Part shown: positions 5,385-11,597 of the stretch, one piece after another
Numbering within the stretch: position 1 is the first letter of the stretch
Layout of the letters: each line of letters starts with the position of its first letter
NCBI GenBank assembly: GCA_934565615.1
Contig: CAKTIH010000023.1
Location: forward strand, 1-20,716
Length of the DNA: 20,716 bases
Source of the DNA: an uncultured Oscillospiraceae bacterium
Lineage (GTDB): Bacteria; Bacillota; Clostridia; Oscillospirales; Oscillospiraceae
Direction: 5' to 3'
The notes under the pieces: model-generated
The model's database searches: none
What the model saw: the letters and a program-made list of their open reading frames with translations, nothing else
Told to the model about the DNA's origin: nothing
Translations under genes and position numbers: made by a program

Positions 5385-5414
5385 ATTATACCGTCACATA
5401 GTCTCTTTTGTCAA
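5385..5414 (-). promoter_or_regulatory. Consensus promoter of the antisense RNA
   Basis: On the minus strand TTGACA (5414-5409) is followed after 18 bases by TATAAT (5390-5385). Both boxes match the SigA consensus exactly, stronger than the toxin promoter, as expected for an antitoxin that must be in excess. Confidence 0.8.
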
Positions 5415-5434
5415 GTCTGCGCCCCGATATAACT

Positions 5435-5650
5435 TCACTCCCGGCCGCTTGCGTCGCACCTGAGCTCTATAATATTGCCGTCCCTCTCGGCGGTGTAAAC
5501 ACTCGTCCGGATGTATATCTCCTCCGCCTGCTCCAGGGCCGCGCGCAGACGCTCGACAGCGGGGCTTGCGAGCGGGATCCGAGCAAGCTCATCCATCACG
5601 TCGTCTACCGCTCCGCACAGGACTGCGTACATTTTTTCATAATTCGGCAT
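5435..5650 (-). CDS. Small conserved-type protein of unknown function
   Basis: The product is 71 residues. It starts MPNYEKMYAVLCGAVDDVMDEL and continues with a heptad-like helix (ERLRAALEQAEEIYI), then a polar tail. Short proteins beginning with a YEKMY-like motif and ending in a QAEEIYI-like helix are common in Clostridia, often near mobile or accessory genes, but I know of no assigned role. GAAAGGAAC lies upstream of the ATG at 5650, and a near-consensus promoter stands at 5684-5712. The stop codon is only 20 bases from the -35 box of the antisense RNA promoter. No terminator is visible between them, so readthrough could add to antitoxin RNA levels. It has no membrane segment or catalytic motif. 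Confidence 0.65.
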   Translation of the reverse strand: MPNYEKMYAVLCGAVDDVMDELARIPLASPAVERLRAALEQAEEIYIRTSVYTAERDGNIIELRCDASGRE

Positions 5651-5683
5651 CTACCCTGTTCCTTTCTCCCACATTTCCCTATA

Positions 5684-5712
5684 ATTATACTCGGATATTC
5701 GTACATATTCAA
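5684..5712 (-). promoter_or_regulatory. Promoter of the 71-residue protein gene, possibly bidirectional
   Basis: On the minus strand TTGAAT (5712-5707) is followed after 17 bases by TATAAT (5689-5684). On the plus strand TATAAT (5680-5685) and TATACT (5686-5691) lie in the same AT box and could serve the HTH gene, but no good -35 is seen that way. Confidence 0.65.
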
Positions 5713-5717
5713 CCCCG

Positions 5718-5767
5718 AAAATCCTCATTATATTAAATGCAGAAGCATCCAGCCGCATGAGGATTTT
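5718..5767 (+). promoter_or_regulatory. Inverted repeat that sequesters the HTH gene's ribosome site
   Basis: AAAATCCTCAT (5718-5728) and ATGAGGATTTT (5757-5767) are perfectly complementary over 11 bases. The right arm contains the AGGA ribosome site for the ATG at 5772. In RNA the stem would hide the site; in DNA it could be an operator. Confidence 0.55.
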
Positions 5768-5771
5768 TGAA

Positions 5772-5969
5772 ATGATAAGTTACGCGCCGCTCTTCCGGAC
5801 AATGCAAGAAAAAGGTATAAGCTCCTATCGCTTGGAGCAGATGGGCTTTTCCCGCGCCACGTATTATTCCATCAAAAGCGGCAACAGCATTTCTACGAAT
5901 ACCCTGAACCAGCTCTGTAAGCTCCTACGCTGCGGCGTCAGCGATGTTATAGAGTTCATAGAGGAATAA
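5772..5969 (+). CDS. Small Cro/C1-type HTH regulator
   Basis: The product is 65 residues and is nearly all one HTH domain of the YozG/HTH_26 kind: MISYAPLFRTMQEKGISSYRL, then the recognition segment MGFSRATYYSIKSGN, then TLNQLCKLLRCGVSDVIEF. Family members usually begin MISY, so I prefer ATG 5772 to the in-frame ATG 5757. AGGA (5760-5763) is 8 bases before 5772. As a single-domain DNA-binding protein it probably regulates itself and perhaps the divergent 71-residue gene. Its target is unknown. The ribosome site lies in an 11-base-pair inverted repeat. A palindromic repeat cluster follows directly after the stop codon. Confidence 0.8.
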   Translation: MISYAPLFRTMQEKGISSYRLEQMGFSRATYYSIKSGNSISTNTLNQLCKLLRCGVSDVIEFIEE

Positions 5970-5973
5970 AGAC

Positions 5974-6147
5974 TGTCAAAAAGCCTCGCAGAGTTTTTCG
6001 CCGCGCACGGCGAAAAATAAATCGAATCCATTTTCCCCGGCGGCGTGTACGTCGGGGAAAATACTTCTCGCTCAGAGAGTGTCGAGCGCAGCGAGGCGCG
6101 GGTCTGAGCGCAATCTTTTTTGTCAAAGAACCTTTGGTTCTTTGACA
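5974..6147. repeat. Cluster of four palindromes, candidate interspersed repeat
   Basis: Four perfect stems follow one another: TTTTTCGCCG/CGGCGAAAAA (5994-6017), ATTTTCCCCG/CGGGGAAAAT (6030-6062), CGCTCAGA/TCTGAGCG (6069-6110) and a 15-base-pair stem TTTTGTCAAAGAACC/GGTTCTTTGACAAAA (6118-6150). The outer ends carry TGTCAAA (5974-5980) and, inverted, TTTGACA (6141-6147). No coding potential. It looks like a REP- or MITE-like unit. Copy number elsewhere cannot be judged from this window. Confidence 0.5.
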
Positions 6148-6152
6148 AAATG

Positions 6153-6190
6153 AAAGACGCACTGCAAAACGAATTGCAGCGCGTCTTTTT
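6153..6190. terminator. Terminator downstream of sigE
   Basis: AAAGACGC (6153-6160) pairs with GCGTCTTT (6181-6188), and CTGCA (6162-6166) with TGCAG (6175-6179). A T-run follows on the plus strand; on minus the stem is followed by TTTCATTTTG. It lies about 30 bases after the sigE stop, so it probably ends the spoIIGA-sigE transcript and blocks plus-strand readthrough. Confidence 0.7.
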
Positions 6191-6218
6191 AAGTATACAG
6201 CTTAAATATACATTCGTC

Positions 6219-6941
6219 TCAGCATTGCAGCAGCCGCAGCATCTCATGCCGCAGGCGGTCAATGATCCGCTTTTCCAGCCTGCTTATATAGCTCTGCGAA
6301 ATGCCCAGCATATCCGCGACCTCCTTCTGCGTGTACTCCCTCCCGCCGAGCAGCCCGAAGCGCAACATGATTATCTCCCGCTCCCGCTCGCTGAGCGTGC
6401 CTATCGCCTCCATGAGTATGTGCTTTTCCGCGTCGTCCTCGAGCGGGCGGCAGACCTCGTCCTCGTCCGTGCCGAGGATGTCGGACAGCAGCAGCTCGTT
6501 TCCGTCCCAGTCGGTGTTGAGCGGCTCGTCGAAGCTCACCTCCGTGCGCTGGCTGCCGATCTTGCGCAGATACATCAGTATCTCGTTTTCGATGCAGCGG
6601 CTGGCATAGGTCGCAAGCTTTATGTTTTTGCGGGAGTTGAAGGTGTTGACAGCCTTGATAAGCCCGATCGTGCCGATGGATATCAGGTCCTCAAGGTTTA
6701 TCCCGGTGTTCTCAAAGCGCTTTGAAATGTAGACGACAAGGCGCAGGTTGTGCTCGATGAGGAGCCGCCGCGCGGCCTCGTCACCGTCGTCGAGCGCGGC
6801 GATGGCGCTCTCCTCCTCGGCGCGCGGAAGGGGCGGCGGCAGTGTGTCGCTGCCGCCGATGTAAAAAACCGGCGGCGGCTCTATCCCGAGGATCGACAGG
6901 ATCCTTTCGTGTATGAACATGATCTGTGGCTTGCAAAGCAT
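6219..6941 (-). CDS. sigE: Sporulation sigma factor SigE precursor (pro-sigma-E)
   Basis: The product is 240 residues (Bacillus subtilis SigE has 239). After a pro-sequence of about 26 residues comes [12 protein letters not shown], where the mature protein begins in Bacillus. Region 2 includes [38 protein letters not shown] (residues 66-102) and [17 protein letters not shown] (111-127). [19 protein letters not shown] is the SigE region 3 signature. Region 4 ends with the [18 protein letters not shown]. SigE directs early mother-cell transcription after SpoIIGA removes the pro-sequence. AAAGGAG lies 9 bases before the ATG. It starts 26 bases after the spoIIGA stop, so both are on one transcript. 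The pro-sequence is less basic than in Bacillus. Confidence 0.95.
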   Translation of the reverse strand: MLCKPQIMFIHERILSILGIEPPPVFYIGGSDTLPPPLPRAEEESAIAALDDGDEAARRLLIEHNLRLVVYISKRFENTGINLEDLISIGTIGLIKAVNTFNSRKNIKLATYASRCIENEILMYLRKIGSQRTEVSFDEPLNTDWDGNELLLSDILGTDEDEVCRPLEDDAEKHILMEAIGTLSEREREIIMLRFGLLGGREYTQKEVADMLGISQSYISRLEKRIIDRLRHEMLRLLQC

Positions 6942-6967
6942 AACGTATCTCTCCTTTCAGATACCCG

Positions 6968-7774
6968 TCAGATTATTCCCTCGAAGCCGTCACCGGCGGC
7001 CGCGGCGGATATCGCCGCGAGCAGCCCCGTGCGCTCCTCTCCGTCCACGCGCACGCTGTCAGGCCTGAACACCGGCAGCAGCCCAGTCCCGCCAAGGGCG
7101 GAAAACGGGATCAGCCGCATCCGTCCCGCAAGCTCCGGGCTGTCCCCTGCGGCGGTCACAAGCTCCACGGGGTCGGCTATCTCAAGCAGCGCCGTGCTCT
7201 CCGGCAGCAGCGGTCTCAGCGCCCCCGGGGAGATCACGACTATCTCCGCCCCCGTCACGGGGTCGGACAGGCAATTGCCGCTGTCGATGAGCGCAGTAAA
7301 GCAGCAGTGGCGGCCGTTCAAGCTCAGCTCTATCGCCGCGGTGCGCCGGTCGGCGGCGCGCGAGCGGGAGCGGGCGATGATGCTCAGCACCGTGTAGCAC
7401 ACGGCGAAGCAGCCTATCAGCAGCCGCAGGTCAATTACCGGCAGCGCTCCGGTCTGTAGGCTCAGCGCCCATATCGCCCCGCCGAAGGTCGCAGACACGG
7501 CGAGGAACACCGCCATGCACCGGAACATGCGCCGCTCCCCGCCGAAGGCTATGAGCCCCATCAGCGCCGCCGACACCAGCTCCATCCACCGCGAGGCCAT
7601 GAAGCCCAGCCCCGGCAGGAACACCGAAACCGAGTACGCCGCGCCGAGCAGCGCCGCCGCGAGGTACCGCCACCGTCTCAGGCAGAGTCTGCATATCCGC
7701 GCGGTTATGAGGCACAGCAGATAATCCGTAAACAGGCTCAGGAAAAACAGGCTGTCTATGTAAATATATTTCAT
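6968..7774 (-). CDS. spoIIGA: SpoIIGA, sporulation sigma-E factor-processing peptidase
   Basis: The product is 268 residues (family usually 280-310). The N-terminal half is membrane embedded, with hydrophobic segments at roughly residues 5-28, 36-60, 64-78, 88-105 and 116-134. The cytoplasmic half holds the aspartic-protease motif ALIDSGNCL (D164 in DSGN), equivalent to the catalytic aspartate of Bacillus SpoIIGA, which works as a dimer. It cleaves the SigE pro-sequence in the mother cell after a signal from SpoIIR in the forespore. Placement directly before sigE supports the call. The ATG at 7774 begins MKYIYIDSLFFLSLFTDYLL, as in homologues; the ribosome site (CTCCGGGC) is weak, which may keep levels low. 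Confidence 0.92.
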   Translation of the reverse strand: MKYIYIDSLFFLSLFTDYLLCLITARICRLCLRRWRYLAAALLGAAYSVSVFLPGLGFMASRWMELVSAALMGLIAFGGERRMFRCMAVFLAVSATFGGAIWALSLQTGALPVIDLRLLIGCFAVCYTVLSIIARSRSRAADRRTAAIELSLNGRHCCFTALIDSGNCLSDPVTGAEIVVISPGALRPLLPESTALLEIADPVELVTAAGDSPELAGRMRLIPFSALGGTGLLPVFRPDSVRVDGEERTGLLAAISAAAAGDGFEGII

Positions 7775-7798
7775 GCCCGGAGTATATCACGGCACCGC

Positions 7799-7828
7799 CG
7801 CATAATTTGTCATTTGGGAATTGTCAAA
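7799..7828 (-). promoter_or_regulatory. Proposed spoIIGA promoter with Spo0A-box-like sites
   Basis: On the minus strand TTGACA (7827-7822) is followed after 17 bases by TATGCG (7804-7799). On the plus strand TTTGTCA (7806-7812) and TTGTCAAA (7821-7828) resemble Spo0A boxes (TTTGTCRAA-like). Spo0A is the known activator of spoIIG in Bacillus. The -10 is poor, so activation would be needed. Confidence 0.4.
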
Positions 7829-7849
7829 CCGGGCGTACTGTGGTAGAAT
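7821..7849 (+). promoter_or_regulatory. Promoter of the DMT transporter-pyrH-polC operon
   Basis: TTGTCA (7821-7826) is followed after 17 bases by TAGAAT (7844-7849). Its -35 box overlaps the -35 box of the divergent spoIIGA promoter. It gives a leader of about 35 bases. Confidence 0.6.
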
Positions 7850-7890
7850 CCGTACTGAAATATTATTATAGATAGGTACGTGATTTTCCG

Positions 7891-8802
7891 ATGTGGTTTA
7901 CATTTGCGGTCATTGCCCTGCTCTGCTGGAGCGGCTCTGATCTTTTCTCAAAAATAGGCTGCCAGTCCGAGACCGATAAATACAGTCACCTGAAAATGGT
8001 CACGGCTGTCGGCGTCGTCATGGGTCTGCACGCCTGCTATGAAATTTTTATCGGCGGCGTTGAGATAAGCTGGAGCGTCATCCTGACTTATCTGCCTGTC
8101 TCGATACTGTACATTCTCTCCATGGCAATCGGCTATGTCGGCCTGCGGTATATCGAGCTTTCGATATCCTCGCCGATCTGCAACAGCTCCGGCGCTGTCG
8201 TCGCCGTGCTCACCTTTGCGACCGTCGGCATCAGTGACGATCTGCCCCCCGTGGCGCTCGTCGCGGTCGCGCTCGTCTGCCTCGGCGTGTTCTTCCTCGG
8301 TCTGACCGAAGCGAATGAGGACCCCGAGCTTCGCCGCGCGCGTCAGGATGAATCCAACCGGCATTATGCCAAGAGCTGGATCGCCATCCTCATCCCCGTT
8401 ATCTACTGCCTGCTTGACGCTCTCGGCACCTTTGCCGACAGCCGTGTGCTCGAAGTGCTCGATGAGGACTCCGCAAACGTTGCCTACGAGCTGACCTTCC
8501 TTGCCGCCGGTATCGCAAGCGCGGTATACACCCTCGGCATAAAGAAGCAGAAGCTCATCTTCAGGCAGGAAGCCCCGAAGTACACCGGCGCGATATTCGA
8601 GACCATCGGCCAGTTCTTCTATATCTACGCCCTTGCCGACACCCAGCACGTCGCCTTCGCTGCGCCCATCATCTCCTCGTACTGCGTGGCCTCGGTCATA
8701 TGGAGCCACATCTTCCTCAAGGAAAAGCTCTCGCTCAAGCACTATCTGTCGATAGCGCTCGTCGTCGCGGGTATAGTGATACTTGGAATACTCGACATTT
8801 AA
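7891..8802 (+). CDS. DMT-superfamily (EamA-like) membrane transporter
   Basis: The product is 303 residues and strongly hydrophobic, with about ten membrane segments in two similar halves. It starts MWFTFAVIALLCWSGSDLFSKIG, with a Trp/Ser-rich first helix as in EamA proteins, and ends with a helix IALVVAGIVILGILDI. IELSISSPICNSSGAVVAVLTF in the first half and HVAFAAPIISSYCVASVIWSHIFLKEKLS in the second are the repeated EamA segments. A polar loop (residues about 140-165, EANEDPELRRARQDESNRH) separates the halves. Members move small metabolites or drugs; the substrate cannot be read here. It stands where rpsB-tsf often precede pyrH. The stop is 15 bases before pyrH, so it heads the operon. Confidence 0.85.
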   Translation: MWFTFAVIALLCWSGSDLFSKIGCQSETDKYSHLKMVTAVGVVMGLHACYEIFIGGVEISWSVILTYLPVSILYILSMAIGYVGLRYIELSISSPICNSSGAVVAVLTFATVGISDDLPPVALVAVALVCLGVFFLGLTEANEDPELRRARQDESNRHYAKSWIAILIPVIYCLLDALGTFADSRVLEVLDEDSANVAYELTFLAAGIASAVYTLGIKKQKLIFRQEAPKYTGAIFETIGQFFYIYALADTQHVAFAAPIISSYCVASVIWSHIFLKEKLSLKHYLSIALVVAGIVILGILDI

Positions 8803-8817
8803 ATAAGGAGAAATCAT

Positions 8818-9528
8818 ATGAGCTTTGCTTATAAAAGAGTTGTCGTCAAGATAAGCGGCGAAGCGCTTGCCGGAGATAAGAAGACCGGCTTTGACTTTGA
8901 TTTTATCTCGCATGTCTGCTCCGTCATCAAGGGCTGCGTCGATGATGGCGCTCAGGTCGGCATCGTCATCGGCGGCGGCAACTTCTGGCGCGGCGTCAAG
9001 GACGGCGCAGGCAAGGTCGAGCGCGTGAGCGCCGATCGCATGGGCATGCTTGCCACCTGCATGAACTGCCTTGCTGTGTGTGATGTGTTCCGTCAGCTCG
9101 GCGCAAAGGCGCGCGTCATGACCGCGGTCGATATCCAGGGCGTCGGCGAGCGCTACGATACCCGCAAGGCCATAGAGTATATGGAGGACGGAAACATCGT
9201 CCTTTTCGCCGGCGGCAGCGGTGCGCCGTTCTTCTCTACCGATACGGCGGCAGTCCTGCGCGCAGCGGAGATACACGCCGACGGTATCCTCCTCGCAAAA
9301 AACATCGACGGCGTCTACGATTCCGACCCGCGCACGAATCCTGACGCGAAGAAGTTCGACCGCATCAGCTATGACGAGGTCCTCGCCCGTCACCTCGCGG
9401 TCATGGACACCACCGCCACGAGCCTTGCGATGGATAACTCCATCCCCGTCATCGTCTTTGCACTCGCGCAGCCCGAGAACATCCGCCGCTCCCTCTCCGG
9501 TGAGGCTCTCGGCACGACCGTCGGTTGA
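8818..9528 (+). CDS. pyrH: UMP kinase
   Basis: The product is 236 residues, the normal size. It phosphorylates UMP to UDP with ATP and supplies UTP and CTP. It belongs to the amino acid kinase fold and not the NMP kinase fold. Visible motifs are KISGEAL near the N-terminus (phosphate binding), IGGGNFWRG (51-59, UMP/ATP site), SADRMGMLATCMN, GGSGAPFFSTDTAA (phosphate acceptor loop), and KNIDGVYDSDPR. AAGGAG lies 7 bases before the ATG. It is the first housekeeping gene of the run pyrH-frr-uppS. The stop codon contributes to a TTGACA, but no well-spaced -10 follows, so frr is probably read from the same transcript. Confidence 0.97.
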   Translation: MSFAYKRVVVKISGEALAGDKKTGFDFDFISHVCSVIKGCVDDGAQVGIVIGGGNFWRGVKDGAGKVERVSADRMGMLATCMNCLAVCDVFRQLGAKARVMTAVDIQGVGERYDTRKAIEYMEDGNIVLFAGGSGAPFFSTDTAAVLRAAEIHADGILLAKNIDGVYDSDPRTNPDAKKFDRISYDEVLARHLAVMDTTATSLAMDNSIPVIVFALAQPENIRRSLSGEALGTTVG

Positions 9529-9575
9529 CAATATCGTAAAAGTTTAAACTTGATAATATAAACGGAGGAAACACA

Positions 9576-10127
9576 ATGTCTGACTACAAAGAATTTGAAA
9601 GCAAAATGAAAAAGACCTGCGAAGCGCTGAACACTCAGCTCGCAACGATCCGCGCCGGCCGCGCCAACGCGTCCGTCCTCGACCAGATTGAGGTCGACTA
9701 CTACGGTGTGCCGACTCCCGTGCAGCAGGTCGCGACCATTGCGACCCCCGACCCCCGCTCTCTGCTGATCCAGCCCTGGGACGCGAGCCTTCTCAAGCCT
9801 CTGGAAAAGGCCATCCTCGCCTCCGACCTCGGCATCAATCCGCAGAACGACGGCCGCATGATCCGCCTCGTTTTCCCTCCGCTGACCGAGGAGCGCCGTA
9901 AGGACCTCATCAAGCAGACCAAGAAGTACGTTGAGGAGAGCAAGGTCGCAATCCGCAACATCCGCCGCGACGCTATCGATAAGTTCAAGAAGCAGCAGAA
10001 GGCCTCCGAGATCACCGAGGACGATTACAAGATCGCCGAGAAGGACATCCAGAAGCTGACCGACGACTATATCAAGGAGCTCGACGGCATCTGCGCCAAG
10101 AAAGAAAAAGAACTGACCGAGATCTGA
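9576..10127 (+). CDS. frr: Ribosome recycling factor
   Basis: The product is 183 residues, close to the usual 185. Together with EF-G it splits the post-termination ribosome. Typical motifs are LATIRAGRANASVLDQIEVDYYG (residues 22-44), IQPWDASLLKPLEKAI, and the long helix VFPPLTEERRKDLIKQ. The C-terminal helix ends in DDYIKELDGICAKKEKELTEI as in the family. CGGAGGAAA precedes the ATG. It is 47 bases after pyrH and 10 bases before uppS. Confidence 0.97.
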   Translation: MSDYKEFESKMKKTCEALNTQLATIRAGRANASVLDQIEVDYYGVPTPVQQVATIATPDPRSLLIQPWDASLLKPLEKAILASDLGINPQNDGRMIRLVFPPLTEERRKDLIKQTKKYVEESKVAIRNIRRDAIDKFKKQQKASEITEDDYKIAEKDIQKLTDDYIKELDGICAKKEKELTEI

Positions 10128-10137
10128 CGGAGACAAT

Positions 10138-10884
10138 ATGGCTGAAACGCTGAACAATAAGGCGGGGGAACGGGCAAACGCCCGTCCACCCCGCCATATT
10201 GCCATCATTCTGGATGGCAACGGCCGCTGGGCAAAGAAGCGCGGCCTGCCGAGGACTGCGGGTCACGCGGTCGGCTCGGAAAATTTTCGCAAAATCGCAA
10301 CATATTGCAAAAATATAGGTGTAGAATATCTCACGGTGTACGCCTTCTCGACCGAGAACTGGAAGCGACCGAGCGACGAGGTCTCCACCATCATGAAGCT
10401 GCTGGGCAAATACCTGCATGAAGCGATAGACACTATGGAGCGCGACCATATAAAGATGAAGGTGCTCGGCGATGTCGACGGGCTGACGCCCGAGCTTCAG
10501 GCGCTCGTTGCCAAGACCGACGAGATATCCGCGCGCTATGACGGCTTTCAGGCAAACATCTGCCTGAACTACGGCGGGCGCGATGAGATCGTCCGCGCCG
10601 CCCAGCGCTACGCGAAGGACTATGCCGAGGGCAAGGCTGACGGCGAACTCACCGAAGAGCGCTTCGGCTCTTACCTTTACTCCGCCGGCATCCCCGATCC
10701 CGACCTGCTCATCCGCCCGGGCGGGGAGCAGCGCATTTCGAACTTCCTGCTCTGGCAGTGCGCCTATTCGGAGTTTTATTTCACCGACATTCTCTGGCCG
10801 GACTTTGGCACGGATGAGCTTGACAAGGCCATCGCGGTCTACAACAGCCGCGACCGGCGCTACGGTGGGGTGAAGAACCCGTGA
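10138..10884 (+). CDS. uppS: Undecaprenyl diphosphate synthase
   Basis: The product is 248 residues. It builds the C55 lipid carrier for peptidoglycan from farnesyl and isopentenyl diphosphate in cis configuration. Motifs seen: HIAIILDGNGRWAKKRGLPR (20-39) with the catalytic D26 and the GNGRW phosphate site, H43, YAFSTENWKRP, and the C-terminal RPGGEQRISNFLLWQCAYSEFYF that binds IPP and forms the dimer. The last four bases overlap the start of the next gene (GTGA). It has no cdsA after it, unlike the common operon. The product links to dxr and ispG downstream, which supply its isoprenoid precursors. Confidence 0.97.
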   Translation: MAETLNNKAGERANARPPRHIAIILDGNGRWAKKRGLPRTAGHAVGSENFRKIATYCKNIGVEYLTVYAFSTENWKRPSDEVSTIMKLLGKYLHEAIDTMERDHIKMKVLGDVDGLTPELQALVAKTDEISARYDGFQANICLNYGGRDEIVRAAQRYAKDYAEGKADGELTEERFGSYLYSAGIPDPDLLIRPGGEQRISNFLLWQCAYSEFYFTDILWPDFGTDELDKAIAVYNSRDRRYGGVKNP

Positions 10885-11558
10885 CGCCGATACAGTCTGA
10901 GCTCTTCGCGCTTCAGGATAAGAAGTACCGGGACTTTCACGCGGGTCTGCTGCCTACCGTCCCGAAGGAGACGATCATCGGCATTCGCAAGCCCGCCATC
11001 CGCGGCTATGCCAAAAAGCTCGCCGGGACACCGGAGGCAGCGGAGTTCATGCGCACGCTGCCGCATGAGTACTTCGACGAGAACGACCTGCACGGCATGC
11101 TCATAAACGAGATAAAGGACTATCATGACGCCGTCGCCGCGCTCGATGAGTTTCTGCCCGATGTGGACAATTGGGCGACCTGCGACCTCATAAGGCCGCT
11201 CCCCTTTAAAAAACACCCGGCAGATTTGATCGATAACATCCGCCGCTGGATGGACAGTGATCACACCTACACCTGCCGCTTCGGCATGGAAATGCTCATG
11301 ACGCATTATCTGGACGCAGATTTCAAAGCGGAGTACCTCGACTGGGTAGCGGATATCCGCAGCGAGGAATACTACCTGCGCATGATGCAGGCGTGGTTCT
11401 TCGCGACGGCGCTTGCAAAACAGTATGACGCGGCGCTGCCGTACATTGAAAACCGGCGGCTCGATAAATGGACGCACAACAAGGCTATCCAGAAGTCCAT
11501 CGAGAGCTACCGCGTAAGCGATGAACACAAGACGTACCTCAGAACGCTTAGAATATGA
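10881..11558 (+). CDS. AlkD-like DNA alkylation repair protein
   Basis: The product is 225 residues of the HEAT-like repeat family of AlkC/AlkD DNA glycosylases, which remove alkylated purines. Features: start IQSELFALQDKKYRDFHAGLLP, then GIRKPAIRGYAKKLA (the common VRxPxLRxLAK motif), HEYFDENDLHGMLI, VDNWATCDLI with W98 and D102 (spaced as the catalytic Trp and Asp of AlkD), an Arg at 133, and AWFFATALAKQYDAALPYIE. The start is GTG 10881, overlapping the uppS stop; no other start fits the family length, and GGGGTGAAG precedes it. It fills the slot where cdsA normally lies. It may be a recent insertion into the operon, but codon use matches its neighbours. Family call strong; substrate inferred. 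Confidence 0.85.
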   Translation: MTPIQSELFALQDKKYRDFHAGLLPTVPKETIIGIRKPAIRGYAKKLAGTPEAAEFMRTLPHEYFDENDLHGMLINEIKDYHDAVAALDEFLPDVDNWATCDLIRPLPFKKHPADLIDNIRRWMDSDHTYTCRFGMEMLMTHYLDADFKAEYLDWVADIRSEEYYLRMMQAWFFATALAKQYDAALPYIENRRLDKWTHNKAIQKSIESYRVSDEHKTYLRTLRI

Positions 11559-11597
11559 GCTTTCGCGTATTATTACCTTAGGAAAGAGGAGAATAAA

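Noticed and set aside
5757..5771. ATG 5757 as the start of the HTH gene
   Set aside because: It lacks a ribosome site at proper distance, and relatives begin at the MISY now placed at 5772.
7948..9531. Long minus-strand open frame of 527 codons
   Set aside because: It is antisense to the transporter and pyrH, both clear proteins; such frames are common in GC-rich coding DNA. The same applies to long minus frames at 10860-12401, 14973-16745 and 16854-18413.
9540..9551. Perfect palindrome AAGTTTAAACTT between pyrH and frr
   Set aside because: Short, AT-rich and isolated; with no T-run or partner site it may well be chance.
9525..9559. Internal promoter before frr (TTGACA at 9525-9530 with GATAAT at 9552-9557)
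   Set aside because: The spacer is 21 bases, too long for a normal promoter, and the TTGACA contains the pyrH stop codon.
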